Below, piece after piece: positions 35,201 to 47,200 of a DNA stretch of 64,000 bases (the stretch's first letter is position 1; each line of letters begins with the position of its first letter). The notes beneath the pieces are model-generated. The model searched no databases, was not told the DNA's origin, and was given only the letters and a program-made list of their open reading frames with translations. The DNA lies in contig JAWZYU010000025.1 in NCBI GenBank assembly GCA_038380435.1, positions 27,256,707 through 27,320,706 on the forward strand. The letters are read 5' to 3'. Source of the stretch: Ryuthela nishihirai (lineage: Eukaryota; Arthropoda; Arachnida; Araneae; Heptathelidae). The position numbers and the translations under genes are program-made.

Positions 35201-38200
35201 TTTTTTCTGATACTTCTTGCTTAAGATACAACTTTTGTGTGTGTTCTTCACTTGCTCCATTGTTTGTCTATTTTTATGTTTTTTGAGCCAAGTTACTCTC
35301 TAACTTCACTTTTATTTATGCAAGATGTTGACTGTCTTGTTCTGTATTTTCAGTAACGAATTTGTCTATATTCCTCATTATCATTTGCACGAGGTATTGA
35401 CTGCCTTGTTCTGCCTTTTTGATGCCTATAATTTGTCTAAGCTTCACTTCATTTTCACAAGATGTTGACTGTCTTTTTCTGGCTGTTTAAAGTTCACCTT
35501 CTCTCTGCCTTACAGTTTCATCAACTTTAATTGTTTTATTCGCTTTGAAATTATCTACTTGAAATCAAAAGCAATCTTTTTATATTAGGCAGCTGCTTAA
35601 GGGTTTTTTTTTATATATAGAAGCTTTTCTGTCTGTCTGATGTTCAAGAACTAAATGCTGAGAGTTAGGACCACCAAATTTGGTATACAGCTTCATCTCA
35701 TCATAACTTGGTGCAATATGAAGATTTGGACCTACAAAATTTAGTCCCCCCCCCAAAAAAAACAGGATTAATCACCTAGGTGTAATTCAAATGAAGGGCC
35801 GGGCACACACACACACAGACACACACAGGTGCAGGAACATGTGTTTCTTGTACAGGCATGGTGGCAGTTCTTAGTGCCCTTTAATTCCACAGATACTCTA
35901 CTGATTTGTCCCAGATTTGGTGTGCTGGTTCCACCTACACTGCCACAAAAATTAGGGGATATTTCATCGTTTCATATTCATTTTTAAAATATCCCCTAAT
36001 TTTTGTGAGCAGTGTATGTTGGGTTGGAATTAAACTTGTTGTGAGTGTCAGAAATCTATGGGAGTGCTGCAGTTGCCTTGACTACTATGAAAGTTTTGAA
36101 TGGAGTAGTACATTATTTATGGAGAATGGGGAAAATTATCAATGGACATATATATGCTTCACACTGAATATTTGGTGGTGGTGTAGCTGGTATATAATAT
36201 GTGTATTGGCAAGCGGCTGCAACATGCTGATGTCAGCTTATGCACTAGCTGGGTCATGCCAAGTCAAAATTTTGGAAAATGTTCACCACCATCTCGGTTC
36301 TCAATGATATTTGGTATAAATGTTAGTACATGTATGATGTGTAATTGCCCGAAATATTTCGGATAAAAATTATAAGCAGTTATAATCGTTTAACTTAAGG
36401 GGGAAATATGCAAATCTGATTGTGACCTAAAGTTTCTTTTTCTTTGCTTCTATGATAAATAGATTGTGAATTCAATAAAAAAAAATTTCAAATGTATTAC
36501 AAGTTAAAAGAAAACAAACTAAAAAATGGAAAATTTTAAATTATAAAAAATGTGGCCCTATAGAAAAAAATATAAACTTGCATGTGTTTTACATTATTAT
36601 GCTCCACATAACCTTTGTACCAAATCTCGAGTATGGTCATTGTTTTGATAATGAGAAAAATAATATTGAACTTGTACCTATGTTATTGCTAATGATGCAC
36701 TTCAGGGGACTGCATACATTGATGTGGACTAGGTAGAAGCTACTGATGCCTTGCTGCTTGCACTTAAACACAACTTCACAACTACCATTTGGCTGCTATT
36801 TACACCTATGATGCTATCAATGATGTGATTAATGAAAGTTTGTATTCTTTAGTTCACTTTAGTATATCTTTTCTGTCTTTGAATTGCAGGAATAGAAAAC
36901 AAAGATTACTATCTTCTTATTATAAAATGTTTTCTGATAAAGTAGAATTTGAAACAAAATGATTACCATAGTGACCAACACATTGAGATTTTCCACCATG
37001 TTGGCTTCCTAAGTAACACCACAGAACGAAATAACTGTTCTTGTTAACTTAGGTGTCTTCTTAAAATAAGATAACAAACAGCGTAATTGAAATCAGGTGC
37101 GTGTAACACATAAGAAAGTAACATGCACAGAATGATCTCAATGATGATTTATTACAAAAAATAAAACGTGGAAGCCAACAACATTTATGTAGCAATTAGC
37201 ATCAGTTTTCTTGCTGATTTCAAAAGTTTTTTTTTCCAGCGAAAAATGAATTAAATGCATTTTTGAAAAAGCACTTTGAGTGATTTATTACTTCTCCCAT
37301 TTACTGTGAATTGTGTGTCATACTTATTGCACCATTGTATAATTATCTAAAATTTTCTGTTGAGTTGCACTTTCGTGAAGAAAAGTCCCAGTTTCAGTAA
37401 ACTAAAATTGGAACCATTATTAAATGCTCAGTTTTTTATCAGTTGAAACCTGTTTCACTCAAGGTGTCACTCAACATTTGTATTGCTAAATTTGTTCTCT
37501 CAAAAACTTGCCATTTTCTTTTGCTGTGTATACTACAGAATAAAAATTTGCATTAATAGTTTCAATTTTAACAGCAGCATTAAAGCTATGAGTAGCTGCC
37601 AAATGGTTGTTATGAAGTCGCATTTGAGTGCAAACAGCAAAGACATTGGTAGCCTCTGCCTAGTGCACAGGTGCAAAGAGCATCAGTGTATGCAGTGTGT
37701 GGTCCCCTGAAGTGCATCTTTAGCTATAACATAGGCACAACTTCCAATAATCTTTTCTTATTATCAAAACAAGGACCATACTCAAAATTTGGTACAAAGG
37801 TTATATGGAGCATAATGTACAACTTAAGTTTTATTTTTTTTCCCATATAGGACCACATCACTTTTTTTTCACAGTTTAAAATTTTCAGTATTTTAAAAGT
37901 TTTTTGAAACTCGTACATTTTGGAAATTTGGAATTTTTTTATTGAATTTACAATTAAAAGCTACATTAGAATATCAAGCAAGCTTGGTGTTCTCATCTAC
38001 TATAGAAATAAAGCGGGGGGGGGGGGACTTTAGATCACAATCCAAATTTTCCCCTTAAGTTAAATGACTATAACTCCTTATAAAAAAAAATTTTTGATCC
38101 AAAATATTTTGGTATATTTTTATATGTACTAACATTTATGCCAAATATCATTTAGAACTGAGATGGATGGTGAATTGGCCTGGTTGAATTGACATGAAAT

Positions 38201-41200
38201 GACCTAGCTTAAATATGAAAATTATTGAGAAACTTCTATCATGAGAATAAATCTGTGCAAATACACAGATTACCTGTTGACATAGAATTCAAGAAATACA
38301 TTTTTTGCAGAGAAAGAAATCAGTTTTGTCAATGTCTAGGATGCGAGATGTTGCTATGAGCACAAAGAACTCATATTTTCTGCAAAAGTAATTCTTTTAT
38401 CGAGATTTTGGCATCCAGTAAGTCACCAGTTACTTGATCAGTTGGCCCCAAATTTGGTATGACGGGGTTTTCCCTATAGCTGTGTTTTGGGTAGAAATGA
38501 ATGGATTCTTACTGGCATAGCCTCTCCTATGTTGTGAATGTGGCAGGAAAGTTACCAAATTTAATTGCCATGATATTTAGCTGTTATTACATTCAAAAAA
38601 CCAAATATTCCTGAGATGGTCACTAATATCAACCTTTACTTCATTATCAGAGGTCTGTTGTCTCTCCTGTGCAATATCCCCGATTTTCACTTTATGCTTC
38701 TTTCATATTTTAAATCTACCCTTTACCCATAAAGGTGATGAAGTGTAAAAAACATTATTACCAGTTCTGAATATGGTAGATGGCTAGCACAGACGCTAGA
38801 TGCCTTTGGGTGTTACTCTTCTTGATTTGGTGATATTACTCTTCACCCTCAGAAGTTGATGTCTTCTTTGATGTCCCGGCATTAGGTTTACCAGTCCTTG
38901 TGTACTTTAGTTTTTCTTCAGCTTGTGATTTGCTGGTTATTTGGTTGTTGCACTTAATGATCGTCATTGTTGACTTGTGCACTCACTTAATTCTAAGTCC
39001 ATTGGGTTTAAGTTAAGGTGACTTTGTTTGCATTCAGGAACATTTAAAATTTTGAAACTAACTCCAAAGACTTTAATAACATGTATTCAATTCAACTGAA
39101 TGTTAAACTTTTAATAGCAACACAATTTCTTCTCAACGTATTATGCCCTCCTTTATCGGGGCTTCATCAGATGCAATTGCTGCTTGCCACAGAGGTCTGA
39201 CAGGAGCCTGTTAGTTTATATGCCATAGTAGAAGGTCTGTGAGGATGGCAGAACCTCAGCAGAAAAATGACATGAATGCAAAATGAAAAATGACATCCAT
39301 GCCTTACCCGGGGCTCAAACCCAGGTCCCTTAGATCAGTAGCCAAGTGCGCTAACCACTCTTCCATGGGACAGCATTTAGTAGTAAAAGAACATCATATT
39401 CTTCACCACCTAGAGTTAAACATGATTAAATTGAATCTACATGATTTAACTCTTGAAATTTTGAACCAGTTGAACAAGTATTTGGGAAATAATGGAGGCA
39501 GGGGTTCCAAACCTTTAAATGGTATCAACCTTTTGCATGGTCAATTGATAGGTCACTAATGGTTATGAACACAAACTAATTGCTAGGTCAATGTGCACTG
39601 TTGTTCCCAGTTGTTGGAAGTAGCTATTATTAAGAACTCATTGCATTTTTTGGGGAAGGAGGGATTTATTTTATTGACTCAGAATACTTGCATTAAATTA
39701 TGATGACAATAAAGCTGGAGAAAGATGTCAACAAAAAAAAAATACATTTTCATAAGGATGCAGCTTTGGGATAATGCAAAAAAAAAAATGCTGATTTATC
39801 ACATATATGGGGATCATGCCTGTTCATATGACATTGTTACAGGATGGATGAGCAAAATTCAGAGGACAGCACACCTTTGAAGACTTCCCTCATGCAGGAA
39901 GACCGAAGGTGGCCATGAATGAGAGAACCATCAGTGTTGCTTGTGAACTTGTTAAGGAAAACCCACATCACTGTTCAGTTAATAATTTTATATGCTAATG
40001 TATCGATTGGCAGTATGGAAACAATTATTCATAAACATTTAAAGTTGCAAAAGATCGTGGAAAATGGGTACCCCACAAACTGTGGCAGAACAGCAAAAAA
40101 TGGTTAGAGTCGACTTGTGCAAGATGTTGACAATGTTTGATCCTAGTGACCCCAAATGGTTAACAGACATTGTCACAGGTGATGAGATGTGGTTTTATTA
40201 CTATACAACTCCCAGAAAGATCGACAACTATGTTTGGGTTATGGAAGATGAACCATGTCCCCAAATCCTCCAAGACAAAATTTCCTCTGTAGACAGATAG
40301 TATTGATTTAGTTCCAACAAAATTCAAGGGATTAACAGGCTATCTGTGGGAAGGTAATGCATTTTTCTTCCAGTACTTAATTATTTTAGCTATAAAAGCT
40401 TTGATTTGTCTCTCAGAGAAAAGGAAAGCTCCAGGAAAAGGATGTTCACAATTTTTTTCAATTCCCAAGGAGTGGTAGCCGTGGACACCCTACTTGAAAA
40501 AATGACTATAAATGGCCAATACTATACCAGCATTGTTTTACACAAAATTGTTAAGGAGATGGAGCAGCATCCAACAACAGGCACGTCAAGGGTTCTCCTT
40601 CATCACAATGCCAGTGCTCATAAAACCTGGAAAGTTACAGCCTATCAGGAACAGGAAAAAATCAAGCAGCTACCCCATACTGCATATTGACCCAACTTTT
40701 GGCTGTTTCCAAAAATTAAAAAGACCAACTTTAAACTTGCTGGGATGCCCTTTTCAAGGGTTCAAGACCTTGCAAAATGCAATCATTCCGAGTTGAGTAT
40801 TCTTCAATAGGAGTACTATCAAGCATTCCAGAATTGGTGTAGACATCTGCAACTATGCCTAGATGCTGGAGGGGAGTACTTTGAAGGACAGTAAAAGTTC
40901 AGTTGAGGTATGTGCAATGGTTTTTATTCTGCAGATGCCGGTCAAGAACTTTTTAAACACAGGAAAAGTTAGATTAGAGAGTTGAAAAAGATTATAAAAT
41001 TGCAGAAGAATTGAATTAAAAAAAAATTTAACAGCTAGTGTCAGTTAACTTTTGAATTCTGTTTGAAAAATGTTTTTAAAAAAATTAGTATTGCAGTTTT
41101 GCTATTTTTTTTTGTTCAGTATGTCAATGAAATACAATATTTTTTATCTTGTATATTACCTAATTATAATGCTGCTGCATGAGTTTATATAGTTTATTTT

Positions 41201-44200
41201 AAAGTGAGATGACAATTCATAAATAATGATTTTCATATACATGAACGTGTGTTAAAAGAAATTAACTCCAACTTTAATTTTGTTGACAAAGGCATTACAG
41301 CATTTAAAGCATTCAGACTTTTTTAAGTTTTTGTTGTTGAAATTTTTTTGTTGGTTTGTTCATGCAATTAACATTGTATTTTTACTACCAATAATTTGTC
41401 ATTCAGAAATATGTTATTGATCTAATTATTAATATTTAAAAAATGTGATAGTTATGTTTTAATATTTTTGTAGTAGGTAAAAGCATTTCAAAAAAGCCTT
41501 CAGTGAGCCAGCCAATTAACAAAGCAGCAACCAAAACAAAGAAACAGCTTGGAAAAAGTGTGAATGACAGAGATGCTGAGCAGAGGAGAAGTCCTCAACC
41601 AGTTCATATGAAGAAAACAAAAGATATAAAAAAGAATGTTAGTCCTATAAAAGTTCAAGTAAAAAAGAGTCCTGTCCAGTCTGTTAAAAGGAAAGCATCT
41701 GTTTCCCCAGTTAAGAAACCACCACCAAAGAAATCTAAGCTTCAAATGCCAGGTCCACAAGAAAAATTTCCTCTGCAGACAGATAATATTGATTTAGTTC
41801 CAACAAAATTTAAGGGATTAACAGGCTATCTGTGGAAGGTAAATGCATTTTTCTTCCAGTACTTAATTATTTTAGCTATAAAAGCTTTGATTTGTCTCCC
41901 AGAGTTAGAAAATTCTAATTGCCATTTTTTTCATATCTATTATATCCCATATTATGTATTACTTTAATATTATATTAGCAAGGTTTTGGAATGATCAGCA
42001 ACATTTCAACTTTGAAATGTTATACATCAACAGACAAAGAAAATGACAGTTATGCATTTTGGGAAACAAACAATTATGTACATTAATAACACAGGTCTGC
42101 AAAAAAAAAAAAACTTTTTTTCCCTCCCTCCCAAAATTTTGTTGGATTTTTATGTTTTTGAGGGTGCTGAATCCGAATCTGATCCGATTTGTTCTATCAC
42201 CTACAGTTTTCTAGAGATATGGGTTTAATTTTTTTTTAAAAAAACTATTTTACGTAGAGAAGATAAATATATTTTACCAAATATTTATTTACATTATAAA
42301 AAGTTAAAGCTGACACTAATAAATCCTGATACATGTGAATATTTACATAAAAAATTATTTTGTCATTGCAACAGATTTAGCACAACTGAGTTAAATTGAA
42401 AACTTAATCACTATCCAAGCTGTTTTTGCCTAAATACCATTATGTGATCCATGCAACAGGAAAGGACTTACTGAATTCATATAATTCGACAAGAAGTGAC
42501 CAACATCCCTACTATCCTGTCTTCACCAATCAAAATGCTATTTTGATCTACTGGAACAATAATAAAACAGCTTGGATAGTGATTAAGTTTTTAATTATTT
42601 TGTTGTCTTCTGTCACCTATATTTCATCTCTGGAGCTTTATCTTGCTGCAGGACCCAACAGTAGTCAGCCAACATACTCTTGTCCCATTTGCCACTACAT
42701 AATTTTTCCATTTGAATATGTCTTGATGGAACCTTTCTTCATGCTCATCCAAGACCGCTCCCATTAGTTGTGGGGAAAAAAAATCAGGCATGAATGTAAG
42801 AAATGCAGTTTTAGTGGCATATTATATCCTAATACTCTATGTGAAGAAAGTTGTTATTCGCCAATGTCTTTTTAGTTATCTGCCCTTACATTGCCTAAAA
42901 AGTTGTGGCAAACATTTCTGAATGCATCCCAGGTGCTCATTTCATTGTAGTTTCATTTATTTTTGAACTAAGGATCTTGAGACAACTGTCTGATCTGAGA
43001 ACCAACGAAAATTCCCTCTTTTATTTTTGCGTCACTAATCTGAAAATTTTTGCCTTAAGTTAGCAAATCCATCACCCTCTCTATTCATTGTTTTCACAAA
43101 AATCTCACATAATAAAACCGAGGCTTCTGGTAGTTTGAAAACGAATAAAATCATTAAATTTCACAAAATGTCATTTTCTCAAAAAAATGCCCCCCCCCCC
43201 CCACAAAAATAGTACCTGATTTAAACATTTGGATGCCAGATTCGAATTCGGCCTCTAAAATATATAAAGTACACCCAGTTTTTTTTTTTAAGGGAGGGTG
43301 TTCATGCAGACCAGTGTAATTAGTAATTTAAAGCCTGGAGAGGAGCTGTAAATATTCTATTTTGTGTAGTATTTTGATGAAGTATGTAAGAGTTAATGAT
43401 GCACAGAATATTGCAGTATACTTATGCAATTCATCCAGGGTAAAACTCATATTTATAAATATTAAACTTGTCATATTAACACTTTATAAATATATAGTTA
43501 TATGTATAGTAAATATATGCAGGCATACCCAGTTTAGGGGAATGTGTTCCTGGAACTAGTGCTAATTGAATCAGTGCTTTACAGGATCATTATAGCATAG
43601 TTCTTATAAAGATGCATTCCCAAAATCGTAATTTATTACCTGTAATGGTTAGCGTGCTTGTCTACTGATCTAAGGGACCTGGTTTTAAGCCTCGAGTAAA
43701 GCATGGATGTATGTGTTGTTTTTCTGCTGAGGTCCTGCCATCCTCTGAGATCTTCGACTATGCCATATAAACTGACAGGCTCCTGTCAGACTTCTGTGGC
43801 AAGCAGCTGCTTGAGGGAGTATTTATTTATATTATTAATCAACGTATTAGGGGTTTATTGGGTTATTGAAACAATAATACAGATGACAGATATGGTTTTA
43901 TAAATGCATTTTCTGTTGTCAAATGAATAATAGTGAAAAAAAAAATTCATAAAGTAAGTTAAAGTGTACTTGCCAATGCTTGGTTCAACCCCAAACATGG
44001 TGACCCTGCTGTGTTGGGAGACAAGATGGAAGTTACTGGTGAGAAGATAGGCCAGGTTGTGGCACATCCTCCTTGAAGAAGGTATCAAGGGTTGATTACC
44101 TTGTCCAAAGCTTTTTCTCCCAGAGCATCTCTTTGTAGCAGGATATTGCATTGACAACATTTCTCTTCATTGCAGTGCTGTGGCTGAACTCTGTCATTTT

Positions 44201-47200
44201 CAAACTGTTCACCAGAACATAAAATAATGGTACAAAGAACGACCACAGTAGAGTAAACAAAGAGATTGGCGAGCACCACTCAAACTGAGGGAAGCACAGT
44301 ATGACACCTTAGTTGTTTAGTATTAACAGTCATTGGCCAAGAATGAACAGTGTTGTGATAGTTCTCATTGGCTGAGAGACTACAATAAATAGTGCTCACT
44401 CTACTGACTGACTAGCCATAAGAAAAATATGTATTAATATTACTGTTCAGTATTGTAATGAATTTATATATACAGTTCAGTACTGTGATGGTTTCATATA
44501 TATATAAAATGTAAAAATGTTTCTAAGACTAACAGCACTGTAACAAATCAGTACTGCATGGGACAGCATTAACTTAGCCTGTAGAGTTAAAACACAGCTA
44601 TTGTTAATTTTAGGGGTGCTGCAAATCGACTCATTCGTACCTAGGGGGTATGAAAGCTATATTCATAAATACAACATTGCATTCAGTTCACTCTACTGGT
44701 GGTAGTTGCAGAACACTGTCTGTGCCACAGTCACTAGCCACCTGTCTGTACATGGGTACCAAGGAATAATTAGCCTCTTGAAGTATAAAAGTGCTATTTC
44801 CTTGGATGAAGAAAAGTTACTGTAGGCTGGTAGGCTTGTCTCTTTTTGAACCAGGAATAATAGTAGTGGTGAAATCAACTGATCATAGAGTACTATAACA
44901 GAGATTTGTCAGTGTGAAAGTTGAAGCAAATGGTAAAGTCAGTTGTTGGCTCAGTGATACATTTTAATATAGATTCTTTTACTAGTAATTTATAGTTAAG
45001 TTCCAGCAGTTTGCAGTAAGAGAACATGCTTTAAAGTTTAAATTGATGACTTTCAACATATGCAGAGATAGCATACATTCAAATGCAGCAACATCAATTA
45101 AAATAACACATGTTAATTTAAAATAAAAGATTACAAAATTAAGAGAACTTTGATGCTTTTCACAACCATACATGACTGTTAAATGCATTGTAGTTCTCTT
45201 TTAATCAACTGTGACATTCAATAATGTTCTCAGCAACCACCAGTAGAGTGAACTGAATTCATTGTTATATTTATGCTGACTGCAGATTTTATACCCAGTA
45301 GTATGTATGAGTTGATTTGCAGCAATCCTACAATTAACAGCCATACCTTTAAATATTTATAAATATCCTAGTGTCTGTAGTTAGTTATTCTCAAACAATT
45401 AAGCCAAGATTGGGCCACAGCTTAGTCTTTTGTGTGGGAGAGCCACACCCTGTGCATGTCAAAAAAAAAAGTGCCGCTCAAAGGTAAAACCAACCAATCT
45501 TCCATCTGTCTTCTAACAGCTGTTCAGTGAGTCTCCTTCCCCAACTTTCTCTGAACCACTGGGTCCTTCTAACCTCGCACCATTTAGCCTGTTGTGTGCA
45601 AAAAGTGCCAATCAGAGCTAAAACTACCCAACCCTTGAAAGGGTCAAAACAAGTGTGCTTGCTAAGGGGTAGCTTGTCTCAACCATTTCCACCATCTTTC
45701 TAAATAAGAACAAAATAAAAACTAACAAACTGAGTGATGCCTTTACTGCAATGTTTTTATATTTTATTGATTCTTTTACTGTGTCTTTATTAATTTTAAT
45801 GTGTGTGTTATTTTAATAGTTTGTAAAATTTAAACACTATGTTTTTAAGGTAAAAAATGTTAACATGATGGTTTTGCGATGAATTAAACCTTGTACATTT
45901 ATTTTCGAAATTCACATAACAAAGTATTCATGGAACAATTAAATTTGTTATGCTGGTTGTCCATTGTATTTAACCTTCATGTGAGGTTTGTATCTTTTGA
46001 ATAAAATAGAAATGTTCTCCAATATATGTACTTGTAATTTGTATAGCCATTTTAAATATACTGTGTGCTGTAACATCTAAGATGAAAATTTATACTACTA
46101 CTGCTATAAAAGAAAGCAATTTTTTTCATTGTTTTCCTGCTATGCAGTTTTATTAGTGTGTATTTTTCCTAAGCAGATACTTGTGCAGCATGAGATAAAT
46201 AGAAGAATAGGGATTGTTGCTGAGACTTGTATGGAGAATGTAAAAACAATAGGCATGTCACCTAAAAACTGAAATTTGATAAAATACAATACTTTGGGCC
46301 TTTCTAAAGTTAATTATGATAGCTAAACATGGACCTTTTGTAAACAAGATAACAGAAAACTATTGATACCTTTGATTTTAAAAGTTTATGCAGTGTCTTG
46401 GACATTAAGTGGTTTTGACCTTGTAAGTAATAATGAGGTTAAGTGAAGGAGTTGGCAACCTCTTGAGCAGCATATTGTACAGAGAGAGATTGTGTTGGTG
46501 TGGCCATGTTGCCCATATTAGTGAATAGGGGTTATGAACATTGTAGGTTAAAGCCTCAGAAAAAGGGGGAAACTTAGGATGTAGTGGACAGACAAAGTCA
46601 AACAGGACCATGTTAGAATTGGCAAACTGGCCAAATGCTGTAGCTCAGGACACATGTTTGGAAAACTAAATTACACAGTCTGGTTGGACTTTTATAGCCC
46701 TTGGCTGCTTGAGTATTATGTATGTGTATCTCTTTCCATTATATTATACTTTTAGTCTAAAGTAAAATAAAGTGCAGTATACATATTGCAGAATTTCACT
46801 TAATTACTAATATACTTTAAAGGAATGGAACTTTTTAAATACATGATTGACTAAAATATTCAATTTAGTGCTTATAAAATATTTAGATTTAATTTCACTT
46901 ATTGCTTAAAAATTCCATATCTTTAGAAACGACTATTACAACAACAGTTGAAACAACAGAAACGAATGCAATTAATTAAAAATAAGGAACGCAAAGTACA
47001 AAAGCTAACTGATGATGATGATGATGAAGAAGAAGACGATGATGATGAAGAAGAAGAACAGCATGATGATGAAGAGGAGGAAGAGGATATAGATACTGAG
47101 GAAGAGGAGAAAAAAGTGAAAGTAAAGGAAGAAACAGACGAAGAGGAATCACCTAAGATGTCAAGAAAAAAAGTAATCCGGTGTGGGGATTGTACCGGAT

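Noticed and set aside
42426..42767. 113-codon plus-strand frame with a hydrophobic segment as a membrane protein gene
   Set aside because: It is antisense to the decayed ERFHQDI element and has no splice or promoter support.
44085..44279. Minus-strand frame resembling a secreted Cys-containing peptide with signal sequence, with two CCAAT boxes upstream and a donor-like GTAATC after it
   Set aside because: The frame starts at GTG, has no ATG, and is preceded immediately by an in-frame stop. A possible upstream acceptor (CTTCCCTCAG) would include that stop in the exon.
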